Below are positions 1-9,172 of a DNA stretch of 64,000 bases, piece after piece. The number at the start of each line of letters is the position of its first letter. Position 1 is the first letter of the stretch. This DNA is from Pedobacter sp. (lineage in GTDB: Bacteria > Bacteroidota > Bacteroidia > Sphingobacteriales > Sphingobacteriaceae). A program made the position numbers and the translations under genes. The stretch is from NCBI GenBank assembly GCA_008015505.1, contig SSFR01000007.1, positions 62,001 through 126,000 of the forward strand, read 5' to 3'. The notes below the pieces were generated by a model, which ran no database searches, was not told the origin of the DNA, and saw nothing but the letters and a program-made list of their open reading frames with translations.

Positions 1-199
1 GTTGCAAAAAAATAGAAGCGTCAGACAGCGGAAACCACGCCACGCACTATCCCCAGAGGGAAAGTGCATGAGCCATTTTTACGATATATGAAAATGGTAT
101 TCAGCCGAATTGAAAATTCCCAATAAAAATTTTTGGCTAAATTTGTGTTTAATGCATTTTTAAAAACAAAAGCACGGCCGAAAGTGGCCGTTATAGACT

Positions 200-718
200 A
201 TGAGAGAAAGAATAGCCGTAGATATGGACGGGGTATTAGCAGATATTTACGGCCAATTTTTAAAACATGAATTTGAGGACTTAAATATTAAACAAAGCTT
301 AGATTCACTAATTGGCAAGCTCGAAAACGAAGCATTTAGTAATCACGACAAGTATATAAATTCCCCCAATTTTTTTTACGATGCGGATCCAATTGAGGAT
401 AGCATTGAAATACTTGAGGAAGTAAACTCTAAGTACGACCTATTCATAGTTTCTTCAGCCATACAGTTCCCGTTAAGCTTGGATGAAAAAGTAAGGTGGC
501 TAAATAAGTATTTCCCATTCATACACTGGAAACAGATTGTTCTTTGTGGAAGCAAAGAGTTAATTAGTGGTGACGTCATGATAGATGACCATTTTAAGAA
601 TCTTGATTTCTTCAATGGTAAAACAATAATTTTTAGTCAACCACATAATTTAAACCGAGAGAATGGGAGACACATTAGAGTTGATAACTGGAAGGAAATA
701 GGAGCTATCTTATTATAG
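200..718 (+). CDS. 5'(3')-deoxyribonucleotidase, NT5C-like HAD family
   Basis: N-terminal MRERIAVDMDGVLADIY (HAD DxDG motif) and C-terminal VMIDDHFKNLDFF; typical length. Confidence 0.85.
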   Translation: MRERIAVDMDGVLADIYGQFLKHEFEDLNIKQSLDSLIGKLENEAFSNHDKYINSPNFFYDADPIEDSIEILEEVNSKYDLFIVSSAIQFPLSLDEKVRWLNKYFPFIHWKQIVLCGSKELISGDVMIDDHFKNLDFFNGKTIIFSQPHNLNRENGRHIRVDNWKEIGAILL

Positions 719-725
719 CACGGGA

Positions 726-2357
726 CTAGACAATAATCAGCTCGTGAATTTGTGAGGAATAACCATATTGATGTTGAAACTTCCCAATATAAAGCGTATC
801 CATCGCATCACTCAGGTGAGTGGCATCCTCTTGAGGGATTAGTTTGTTAGCCTCACTTCGCTTATCTTTTTCAAAGCCATTCTTGCCGATCCGAACACCT
901 GCCAGTTGCATCGAGGTGAGTACGTTTTTACAGTTTTCACGATTAAAACGAATTGGCTTGAAGCGTGTATCACTTTCCCTCAGGACGGCTTCCCACATGC
1001 GATATCGAGTGTCGTGTCGTGGCTGCTGGCCGATAAAGCGAGGATATACGATCCAGCCATTTGCCCGCAAACGTTCGCACACGATATCTGCAAGGGTTTT
1101 TAAACGTGTAGAATCAGTAGACACCGCCGTGTGGTCGTAATAGTAGAATACCTCACGGCAATTGTGATACGCATAATACTGGCAAAATTCATCGATCAAA
1201 TCGACTAAAACTTTCTTTTGTTTGTTAGTCACAAACATCGATTTGATGACACGAAAAAATCGTTCGCTTTCTTGACCTACCACCAGACTATTGATAGAGG
1301 CGTTATAGTCTAAGGAAATTTCTAGAGGTCGTCCCTTAAGCAGGTCTCGATCTTTGCGGCAATCGTTTAGCTTTCCCGCTGTAGCGATTCCTGTGCCCTC
1401 GATAAAAGCATAATCGTAATCGTCATAGGAATGAGTATCCAGATCAAGCAGGTGGTAAAAACCATTATCCGTATGGATTACGCGCTTATTGAGAATAGAG
1501 GCTTCAAAAACAGGTCGGGCCAGTTCGCGACGCCACTGTTTGATTTGCTCGGCGCCTAGTATCTCGACATTGTCAAGGGATGAAGCCTCACTATAAAATA
1601 CAGTATCGCGCCTTAGCTCATTCAAGGCGCGTGCATATTCACTAGATTTTCGCAAGAGATAGTCCTTGCGTCCTTGCGACAAGGTAGTCCCTTTGAGCTC
1701 GGTTTCGAATTGGTTAAGGATAAGTTGAAGATTGATAATCGAAGTAATTTTATCCGCGTCCATCTGCTGTTCTTTTTCAAAAATCCACTTTCCCTTTGGA
1801 CAGGTGGGCATGTCAGTGTACATGGTCACGGCATGATGAAGCGCCAGATGCCCAAAGACTTCTCGGTTGCCGCGGTTGGTTGGAGCAATGTCATCCATAT
1901 AGCGGTCATGGTTGAGAAACCGCGCTTCGTCGCATACGATGGCATCTAAGTTTTTGCCATTAGCTAGCCCCGGTCGGTCTTGGGATATGAGATGAAATAC
2001 ATGTCCATTCCACCAGAATACGGCATGCTCTGGCGTTAAGGCGGGATAGATAGCAGATGGTATTTGTAGTTCTTTAGGGGGATAACGTCGGACCCAAAAA
2101 TGTACATTGGTCTCATAGCCAAAGCGCTCCCAAGATTTAATCAACGGCGGTAATGTTCGATCAAGTAGTTGTAGATAGGTTGTCCCGACTAGCCCAGTCG
2201 AGCCGCGAGGCATCGCGTTTGCCGCTAGAATGGTTCGGTAGGCGATAGGTCCTTGAGTTTTGCCTGTGGCTCGTCCCCATACGCCGTATTCTTCCTTGGC
2301 TGACACCAATATAGACCGCTGTTGAGGCTTATTGAACCAAAGCTTAATTTGTCGCAT
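726..2357 (-). CDS. phage terminase large subunit-like ATPase/nuclease
   Basis: Walker A-like GRATGKTQG near the N-terminus, IVCDEARF Walker B-like segment, EISLDYNASINSLVVGQ nuclease-like segment; overlaps the upstream small-subunit-like ORF. Confidence 0.8.
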   Translation of the reverse strand: MRQIKLWFNKPQQRSILVSAKEEYGVWGRATGKTQGPIAYRTILAANAMPRGSTGLVGTTYLQLLDRTLPPLIKSWERFGYETNVHFWVRRYPPKELQIPSAIYPALTPEHAVFWWNGHVFHLISQDRPGLANGKNLDAIVCDEARFLNHDRYMDDIAPTNRGNREVFGHLALHHAVTMYTDMPTCPKGKWIFEKEQQMDADKITSIINLQLILNQFETELKGTTLSQGRKDYLLRKSSEYARALNELRRDTVFYSEASSLDNVEILGAEQIKQWRRELARPVFEASILNKRVIHTDNGFYHLLDLDTHSYDDYDYAFIEGTGIATAGKLNDCRKDRDLLKGRPLEISLDYNASINSLVVGQESERFFRVIKSMFVTNKQKKVLVDLIDEFCQYYAYHNCREVFYYYDHTAVSTDSTRLKTLADIVCERLRANGWIVYPRFIGQQPRHDTRYRMWEAVLRESDTRFKPIRFNRENCKNVLTSMQLAGVRIGKNGFEKDKRSEANKLIPQEDATHLSDAMDTLYIGKFQHQYGYSSQIHELIIV

Positions 2358-2964
2358 GGTCTATTGTAGATGGTTCCGCAGGTGACTGCTTGAGTGATTT
2401 AAGCAGTTTTTGTACCAACTGGTCTGGATGTTCTATTTTTTCGAAACCGAGCGCTGATGGGTCGCTAACAATCACCGGCGTGGCAGGTTCCCACTGACTT
2501 AAATTGGGCGTCTCCACGTCTACTTTGTCAAGCCCATGTAATAGCCGAAGTTCTTTAAAGAAAGCTGCAGCTGCTTTAAAATCGCCCCTAGCGGCAGCCT
2601 CGCACATGAACTCCTCCCCATATTGGATCATTTGCCCGCGGGCAAATTCTTTGTCATTGCGACTTTGCGTTGACAGGAAAAAAGCTTTGGCTGTTTCAAT
2701 GTCAATATAAGCTTGGCGCAAGCTAATTTTGAAACGTTCTACGAGCCACTCGGCAAGCTCTTTTACACGCATGGGCCTGGAAAAGTCTTTGCCATTTTTA
2801 CGGATCAGTTTGCCGTGTTGCAACTGCTTGTCGGCCTCGCTAATACGGTCTAAGAGCTGTTTATCAGCATCTGAAAGGCCATCCAAATCATGTGAAAGCC
2901 ATGCTCGCGTAATGCGATCTAAAGCTGTTTCACCGGATATTTGTTTGGGTTTAATCACTTGCAT
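2344..2964 (-). CDS. putative terminase small subunit / phage DNA-packaging protein
   Basis: HTH-like segment (VKELAEWLVERFKISLRQAYIDIETAKAFF); 14 bp overlap with terL. Confidence 0.55.
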   Translation of the reverse strand: MQVIKPKQISGETALDRITRAWLSHDLDGLSDADKQLLDRISEADKQLQHGKLIRKNGKDFSRPMRVKELAEWLVERFKISLRQAYIDIETAKAFFLSTQSRNDKEFARGQMIQYGEEFMCEAAARGDFKAAAAFFKELRLLHGLDKVDVETPNLSQWEPATPVIVSDPSALGFEKIEHPDQLVQKLLKSLKQSPAEPSTIDHATN

Positions 2965-3559
2965 GGCCTATTAGTGCTTGAAGTCGTTTTTGATGTTTTT
3001 GGAGTAGCTGTTCGGTTTTTGTCTTGTTTTTGCAATGGGAATTTTTTAGCCGCTTTTTAGCTTTGCTGATGGCCTGGTGAAGGAGTTGTTTTTCTTTTTC
3101 CCTCACTACGGGATGTTCCTTCTCGGGAGTCTCAAAATACCCATGGGCTTGAAAAAAGTCTATTTGCGTCCATATTTCGCACTTCTTTTGGTGTAGCTTC
3201 AGTAGCTGTTTCGCTGTTTCAAATAAAATAGGCTGAGATGTGCTCAAATCAAGCACGGCTTTATTTCGCTCAATTTGCCTAACGATATCGTCGCGTTTAC
3301 GTAACAATGCAAGGTATTTGGCTTGGTCTTCTTGTAAGTTAGCTTGTGGAGGTTTTGGACCTTCCTCCTCCAATTTGGGTGGCGAACTTACTTTACCGAC
3401 GAGTTTTTGCAGTTCTTCGGCTAGTTTTTGTTTGTTGTAGGCATCTGGGCCAGATCGGAAACGCTTTTTTAGAAAACTATTGGTGCCGTGTAGTTCATAC
3501 AACGAAATCCCCGCTACATAATCGCGCGGGGAGTCCAGCCATATTTTTATTGCTAGCAT
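2951..3559 (-). CDS. hypothetical phage protein, charged/coiled-coil
   Basis: ORF in phage operon with overlapping ends; Lys/Glu/Gln-rich helical composition. Confidence 0.6.
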   Translation of the reverse strand: MLAIKIWLDSPRDYVAGISLYELHGTNSFLKKRFRSGPDAYNKQKLAEELQKLVGKVSSPPKLEEEGPKPPQANLQEDQAKYLALLRKRDDIVRQIERNKAVLDLSTSQPILFETAKQLLKLHQKKCEIWTQIDFFQAHGYFETPEKEHPVVREKEKQLLHQAISKAKKRLKNSHCKNKTKTEQLLQKHQKRLQALIGHASD

Positions 3560-4053
3560 TAAGCCACTTGTTTAGGCTTTTGAGCCGCCCTTTTATCTTC
3601 CCTAAATTTCCAAGGCGGCGTAGGGTTTGCGGTACTCCACAAGCCATTTTTATTCATCTTGGCTGATTTTTCAATGATATATAGCTCAGCGTCTTTAGAG
3701 TACTTTAAGTAATGCCATGCATGTCCGTTTGCAACGAGCAGTCTGTTTATATTCTGATTATTTAAAAAAACAACACCGACAGACCTAGCGTATTTGTCTT
3801 TTGTTTGAATCTCCACCACGACATTTTTTTGATCAATCATCGATTTTAAAAAGTCGCGGGAAGCGATGCCATGCGCTTGATCCAGTTCGGGAGCATCAAT
3901 GTTTGCAAGGCGGATTTTGAGTACAGTACCATCGGTTTGAGTTAATCGAAATGTGTCACCGTCGTGTATATTTGAGGCTATGCCGCTCACTTTCTGTGCA
4001 AAAGCAATAGCTTGAGCTGCAATTAGAAATGTTAGAATTAATATTTTTTTCAT
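3559..4053 (-). CDS. thermonuclease (SNase-like) family protein with signal peptide
   Basis: MKKILILTFLIAAQAIAFAQ signal peptide; SNase motifs HDGDTFRL, IRLANIDAPELDQ, YARSVGVVFL, HAWHYLKYS. Start trimmed from ORF 3559..4128. Confidence 0.85.
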   Translation of the reverse strand: MKKILILTFLIAAQAIAFAQKVSGIASNIHDGDTFRLTQTDGTVLKIRLANIDAPELDQAHGIASRDFLKSMIDQKNVVVEIQTKDKYARSVGVVFLNNQNINRLLVANGHAWHYLKYSKDAELYIIEKSAKMNKNGLWSTANPTPPWKFREDKRAAQKPKQVA

Positions 4054-4136
4054 TTTTTTTGATTTGGTATGATTTCTAAAAAGATATTGCCAGCATCGAC
4101 GAGGTCTGCGAAGGCAGCTGCTTTGCACACATCTGC

Positions 4137-4718
4137 CTAATTGCTTTTTTGCACACTGGATGGCATTTTATCGCTTGGAATATCGCCCTTATAAACATAA
4201 TAGGGAACCTTTCCGTAAGCTTCAAAAGTGACTTTGATACCCGTGGAACCCGTAGGCCCAGTACCAAGATCAAATTCCACATTGACCACTTGTGCCGGCA
4301 TACCTTCCGAACCTATTTGTACAAACTCGTTGTCTTCCCCTGCACGGCGCATCAAGACAATGCCTTGATAGTTTTTTATCGCTGTCACTGTTCCTAAATT
4401 ATCTGCAGTAAGTCTCGGAATAAAAAACTCGGCGGGTCCCTGTTTGAAAATTTTACAAAGCTCTTCGCCCTCCAGTGCCCCTTTAAAACCAGACTTTTTA
4501 AACATCGAATACATTTTCACAGGGCCTTTGCCCGTGTTCATGACATGCGACTCGTTTATTTCAACTAAGGAAGCCGCTGTTGTTCCTGCTTTAGGCCGGG
4601 ATATTGTTTTCATCCAAGAGATCGGCAGAAAATAAGTGTCCTGTTGTATCCCACTAGAATTATCTTCACCATCCGTATAGCTTAAACCATAATTGGTTAT
4701 TTTCTCAAAAATGCTCAT
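4137..4718 (-). CDS. hypothetical phage structural protein
   Basis: ORF between capsid and packaging genes; start chosen at MSIFEKITNYG, overlapping the neighbouring ORF by 4 bp. Confidence 0.5.
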   Translation of the reverse strand: MSIFEKITNYGLSYTDGEDNSSGIQQDTYFLPISWMKTISRPKAGTTAASLVEINESHVMNTGKGPVKMYSMFKKSGFKGALEGEELCKIFKQGPAEFFIPRLTADNLGTVTAIKNYQGIVLMRRAGEDNEFVQIGSEGMPAQVVNVEFDLGTGPTGSTGIKVTFEAYGKVPYYVYKGDIPSDKMPSSVQKSN

Positions 4719-4912
4719 ATGTTGTCCTTTTGATTTGTTTTGGGTTGCGAAATAGCCCCTGATCCGATTTCTAGCAGATAGGCGCATACCTCCGGATCAT
4801 TTTCTAGCGCTTCCTTGGTATACTGTTTGCGCATTTCTGGGATATAGACACCAAAATGGACGGTATACTTAGCCACACCTGGTGCGGCTAAGTTTTCATT
4901 TTTAGGCTTCAT
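4715..4912 (-). CDS. hypothetical small phage protein
   Basis: Co-directional small ORF (MKPKNENLAAPGVAKYTVHFGVYIPEM). Confidence 0.45.
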   Translation of the reverse strand: MKPKNENLAAPGVAKYTVHFGVYIPEMRKQYTKEALENDPEVCAYLLEIGSGAISQPKTNQKDNI

Positions 4913-4921
4913 GTAGGTTGA

Positions 4922-5863
4922 TTAAACTTGGTCATTTACCCGCATTGCATCATAATCTCGAATTGCATATCCAAGATTGAACATCACTCGCCACTTAATA
5001 ATTTCGAATTCTGAATGCGTATGAATTTTATCCATGTCATTATCTCCATCTATACCCATCAGCAAATTTTCTTGAGGAGTTGCGATAATACGCTGAGATT
5101 CCCTCATCCATGTACATGGAATTACTCTGACCATCCCAGCTGTATTATCTACATGAAATACGCCGTCTGTATTGCACGCAAAGTTTTTCTTATACCGCTC
5201 TCGATAGTCCTTATTGTACTTATCAAAAAGATCGTAGCTGCAATACAAATTAAAACCATGCGCCCTAAATTCAGTCGGCATGGCTTCCATCACCATTTCA
5301 AACTTGGATACAGCATTTTGTGCTGTAATTTCGCCAGTAGCGACTGGGACAATACCACTACCAGGAACACTATTTTCTGATTCAATAGCTTTGGCAATTT
5401 GGGTGCCTATACCATCAAAACTTTTTGAAACAGAGCTTCCATCCACTTTCTTGGCGTAGTAGGCATACTTATTCACTTCGCGGGCAATCCCTTTCGCTGT
5501 CGTCTCTGCAATAAATTCAGCAAAGGGTAAATCATCCAAACTAACACCTCGACGCTGTCTTTCTGACCGCCACGTTAGGCGCTCTCTTAGCGGGTTAATT
5601 TTTATATCCCGTTTTAGTAGCGTTGTAGTTAAATCGCGCCCTGTGTAATGTAAATCTTTCCCAACAGAATCAAAATCTTCGAAATCATAATAAGATTTAA
5701 CACCTTCGTCAATGGTCAACTTGGTTAACCTCAAAGTGTTTTTTATGCCGCGCATAACTGTCATATGCTTGGCTAAATCCATAGATTCGTGAAGTGTTGA
5801 AAAAATCTCATGTTGGTAAGCTCCAGCATAAGCATCTATTATTTCGGTATCTGTTAAAGACAT
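4922..5863 (-). CDS. putative phage major capsid protein
   Basis: 313 aa ORF directly downstream of the ClpP-like prohead protease in the packaging operon; composition and length compatible with an HK97-like or related capsid. Inferred from position. Confidence 0.55.
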   Translation of the reverse strand: MSLTDTEIIDAYAGAYQHEIFSTLHESMDLAKHMTVMRGIKNTLRLTKLTIDEGVKSYYDFEDFDSVGKDLHYTGRDLTTTLLKRDIKINPLRERLTWRSERQRRGVSLDDLPFAEFIAETTAKGIAREVNKYAYYAKKVDGSSVSKSFDGIGTQIAKAIESENSVPGSGIVPVATGEITAQNAVSKFEMVMEAMPTEFRAHGFNLYCSYDLFDKYNKDYRERYKKNFACNTDGVFHVDNTAGMVRVIPCTWMRESQRIIATPQENLLMGIDGDNDMDKIHTHSEFEIIKWRVMFNLGYAIRDYDAMRVNDQV

Positions 5864-5875
5864 ATTGATCGATTT

Positions 5876-6856
5876 TTATTGTTTAATATTTTTTGAAAGA
5901 AGAGCACGTTCCCCGCGATCGAAGGAAGTTTCAAAGTTTTGTCCTCGACTGCTATGGTATGCCTTATCTGTTGAAGCATATGCGCGCAAAGGGGGGGTAG
6001 ATACTGCATCAAGGCGCTTACGCAAGGCATCCAGCTGTGCGGGTAAATCTTCTGTCTCTTCTTCATTTAAAATGGCCTCGAATGACTGTAAAAGTCCCTC
6101 AAAACCTAGAGCACAGTTTTCCAGTCGTGATAAAAGATCATTCATTATTTGATCTGAACTAGGCTCCTGTATAGTGTCTTCATTTTTTACTGGCCCCGAA
6201 AAGTGCTTGTTGGGACTTAGGCGAGCGTTTAATATTTGTCTTATTGGATTCATATGTTGATTGTTTTTTTGATGATTTAAATGGAAAGCCTCCACAAGCT
6301 TATTGTACGTCAGCTGATGGATATTTTGGGGAATGTCTTTTGCTTGATGCGTTTCGATCTGGTCGATCAGGCCCACTGAGAGGGCCTCAGCGGGTGAAAA
6401 TAAATGATCTTGAAAGTTAAGCCAGTTTTGATGGACATAATCCAAGCTTTTACCACTCTTAGCGGCAATTAAATCCGCCAGAATAGTATCGTATTTTTCT
6501 ACTTCAGCTGCTGTTTGTCGCAGTTTTTGTGCGTGGCCATATTCGTTTGTACTCACATTGTGGAGCATCAGCAAGCTGCCTTGTGACATATATACCCGAT
6601 GACCAGCCAAAGCAATCATCGCGGCCATGGAGTAGGCAATGCCATCTACGTGCGTGTATACAGGAACTTTAGATGACTTAATTGTATTGAAAATGGCCAG
6701 CCCATCCCATACTGATCCGCCAGGAGAGTTGATATGGACATGGATGGTATGCCCCGCTTGTTCAAGCTTTTGGAATTCCTGAACGAATGCTTCTGCTGTG
6801 ACACCGTCCTGGCCTATTACTCCGTAAAGGAAGATCTTGTGGTTTTCCCGATCCAT
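5876..6856 (-). CDS. ClpP-like (S14) prohead protease, possibly fused to scaffold
   Basis: HVHINSPGGSVWDGLAIFNTI, GIAYSMAAMIALAGHRVYMSQGSLLMLHNVS (catalytic Ser and His contexts); long C-terminal extension. Confidence 0.8.
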   Translation of the reverse strand: MDRENHKIFLYGVIGQDGVTAEAFVQEFQKLEQAGHTIHVHINSPGGSVWDGLAIFNTIKSSKVPVYTHVDGIAYSMAAMIALAGHRVYMSQGSLLMLHNVSTNEYGHAQKLRQTAAEVEKYDTILADLIAAKSGKSLDYVHQNWLNFQDHLFSPAEALSVGLIDQIETHQAKDIPQNIHQLTYNKLVEAFHLNHQKNNQHMNPIRQILNARLSPNKHFSGPVKNEDTIQEPSSDQIMNDLLSRLENCALGFEGLLQSFEAILNEEETEDLPAQLDALRKRLDAVSTPPLRAYASTDKAYHSSRGQNFETSFDRGERALLSKNIKQ

Positions 6857-6915
6857 CTTTCAATTTTTCCAAAAATGAAAAGAGGAAAGAGAACCAGAAA
6901 TGACACAAGTACTAA

Positions 6916-7503
6916 TTAGCCCACTGAAACACTTACGCGATTCGAGAAGTCAAAAATAGGCTGGGTCTCCTGGTCAATTAATGGATTCAATCGTGTACTT
7001 TGCTTACGTCTTTCCCTGAAGTACCACTGCTTCATGTTCAAAAAGGGTAGTTCATCTTCTGAAAATCCATAGTAATCAAGAAATGATCGGATATTATGAT
7101 CCGTTTCTTTAAAGGATGCGTTGGGATGCTCGCACCATTTAAACAGCTCCTGCCTAATAAGCTTGTCTATAGCCGTATTGAAGCGTTTAAAATTTCTAGT
7201 AGAAAATGCTACTGCACGATCACGCGCGTGAAAATTATTCCAGGAGATCACAAAGTCATAAGTAGCACCTAGAAATACAGGTGATGAATCATCTACTGCA
7301 CCATTTTTAGTGGGCACTTTAAATATGCCATTAAACAGCAATGCGGCATAATTTGGCTCTCCTGAATAAATGCGTGGGCCATATTGTGCCACTAAATAAC
7401 GACGGATGTGGGGATATACGGGAATGCGGATTATATACATACTAGAATGGTCTGTATTAAATATAACGCCGCAATATACGATATTGTTGTCTTTAAAAGA
7501 CAC
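6916..7503 (-). CDS. hypothetical phage-associated protein
   Basis: 195 aa ORF, co-directional with head genes. Confidence 0.5.
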   Translation of the reverse strand: MSFKDNNIVYCGVIFNTDHSSMYIIRIPVYPHIRRYLVAQYGPRIYSGEPNYAALLFNGIFKVPTKNGAVDDSSPVFLGATYDFVISWNNFHARDRAVAFSTRNFKRFNTAIDKLIRQELFKWCEHPNASFKETDHNIRSFLDYYGFSEDELPFLNMKQWYFRERRKQSTRLNPLIDQETQPIFDFSNRVSVSVG

Positions 7504-7517
7504 TATTGTCTTGATAT

Positions 7518-7562
7518 AATTTTTTGATACCCTCTAGGCTACTTAGAGGGTATCAAAAAATT
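7518..7562. terminator. bidirectional hairpin terminator or attenuator
   Basis: Perfect 19 bp inverted repeat aattttttgataccctcta / tagagggtatcaaaaaatt with 7 nt loop; A/T tracts on both sides. Confidence 0.7.
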
Positions 7563-7585
7563 TATTAATCAGGCTAAGCGTATAG

Positions 7586-7879
7586 CTAGGCATCCTTGAA
7601 TCCCGTACTTGCAGAATTAGCACGGTACAACATCGATTTAAATAGAAAATTCAGCTTTCTTAGAAAAAACAGTTTGATTTTTAGATCTCTGGACAAGGCA
7701 TCATCGTGTGTTTGGTCAGTTACTGCTTCTGAGATATCTAAAAAAATATCCTCAAAGTCTTCTAAGCCTAATCCTCTCTCTTTACATGAATTTAGAAAGC
7801 TAGATAAATCGGCAAGTGTTATTTCGATTTGTTTGCCATTAGATAATACAATGTTTGATGCTTGTTTGTTGGTTAACAT
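7586..7879 (-). CDS. hypothetical protein
   Basis: 97 aa ORF; an antisense ORF overlaps but the minus frame matches the operon direction and has a plausible N-terminus. Confidence 0.45.
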   Translation of the reverse strand: MLTNKQASNIVLSNGKQIEITLADLSSFLNSCKERGLGLEDFEDIFLDISEAVTDQTHDDALSRDLKIKLFFLRKLNFLFKSMLYRANSASTGFKDA

Positions 7880-8021
7880 AGAATAAAAACTTAGTCATTA
7901 AAATTTTCCCAATATTCAAGATTAAGTTTCATAACCACACTAGGAAAAAACTACGAAAAAATGCGTGATTTTAGCGTGAATTTACAATCACGAATACGTG
8001 ATTTTGATTTTTAAAAAATAA

Positions 8022-9068
8022 TTATTCGTTTAAATAAATATTAAATTTCTCCAACAATTCCTTTCTACTCCGAACATCTGCTTTATTACGCATCTTTTCA
8101 ATGCGCTTTTCGACCGTCCGAGGAGACGTATCATTTAAAATTTTGCCTATTTCTTTATCTTTCATATTGCCAAGTGTTAATTGCCACATCACTTGTCTTT
8201 CTGCGGGAGAAAAGTCTAACAATTGACATGTTTTATTAAATGAATCATCATGATACTCATAGCACGTGTCTGTTGCCTTTTGCAACAGATTAACCATATA
8301 ACGTTTAAGTTCATCGGCGATATCTAAATTACCAATCCCTTTCACCTCTTTTTCAAAATAAATCGATTTTAGTCGCCTGCGTTCATTTTCCTTCTCTGAA
8401 TAGGATTCATCGAGCCATTTGTCAAAGAACCAATTAGAAATTAGAAAAGGTGCATTGAGAAAAAAATCGCACACCTGCTTGGAGGCATTGAAAAAAATAC
8501 TAATGAATGGAACGATAACCCATGGCGCTACATTCATTAGAATTAATAGTTGTTCTTTTAGAAGGTGCTTATCTCTGGTTTCCCGATAGTGCCCAATGAT
8601 CGATCGTAATGACTCATAAATCAGAATCAAAAAATATGAAACTGGAAGAATAAACATACATATCCTTACCTCCATCAAATTTTGCCGAATAGGATAAACC
8701 ACGCCAAATACAGCAATCACAGGCACGAGTATGCATAAAGCGCCATACTTTCCATGCCATTTCAATGATTGAAACTCGAGCATTTTGTATAAATACAATG
8801 GGAAATAACTGGCCAACACATAACCAAACCCCCTTCCAAGAAAAAACTGCAGCGTAGAAGGGACAGAAACATTTTCGTAGAGGATCGGAAGAATTAACTG
8901 TTTAACAGTTATGAAAAACAGCACTACCAGAAAAATGAGCTGCCAGCGCTTCTTATCCCCCATTGGTCGTGAGACATAGAATCGAGTATAGCTATAAAAA
9001 AGCATACACTCACAAAGAAGAATAATAAAGGTAACCGGATGGAGTTCGAGACCGTAAAAGGTAGGCAT
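8022..9068 (-). CDS. membrane-bound LuxR-type (GerE HTH) transcriptional regulator
   Basis: Several N-terminal hydrophobic TM segments; C-terminal LDFSPAERQVMWQLTLGNMKDKEIGKILNDTSPRTVEKRIEKMRNKADVRSRKELL is a GerE-like HTH. Confidence 0.75.
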   Translation of the reverse strand: MPTFYGLELHPVTFIILLCECMLFYSYTRFYVSRPMGDKKRWQLIFLVVLFFITVKQLILPILYENVSVPSTLQFFLGRGFGYVLASYFPLYLYKMLEFQSLKWHGKYGALCILVPVIAVFGVVYPIRQNLMEVRICMFILPVSYFLILIYESLRSIIGHYRETRDKHLLKEQLLILMNVAPWVIVPFISIFFNASKQVCDFFLNAPFLISNWFFDKWLDESYSEKENERRRLKSIYFEKEVKGIGNLDIADELKRYMVNLLQKATDTCYEYHDDSFNKTCQLLDFSPAERQVMWQLTLGNMKDKEIGKILNDTSPRTVEKRIEKMRNKADVRSRKELLEKFNIYLNE

Positions 9069-9119
9069 GGTATTTTTTAGATATGAAACAATTAAAGTTT
9101 CAAAACTAAAAAATACTTA

Positions 9120-9164
9120 TTACAAACTCATTATATACTAATTTAGTATACAATGAGTTTGTAA
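9120..9164. terminator. hairpin between mqnC and LuxR-type gene (terminator or operator)
   Basis: 21 bp inverted repeat with one mismatch (ttacaaactcattatatacta / tagtatacaatgagtttgtaa), 3 nt loop. Confidence 0.5.
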
Positions 9165-9172
9165 GCGTAACA

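Noticed and set aside
844-1140. plus-strand ORFs antisense to the terminase (844..1140, 906..1103, 1674..1949)
   Set aside because: Fully contained in a well-supported CDS on the other strand; composition not protein-like.
4076-4282. 68 aa minus-strand ORF between SNase and 4137-4718
   Set aside because: Overlaps two better-supported CDS and has no protein-like features.
7596-7886. plus-strand 96 aa ORF overlapping 7586-7879
   Set aside because: Mirror frame of the minus-strand ORF; the operon direction favours minus, though evidence is weak for both.
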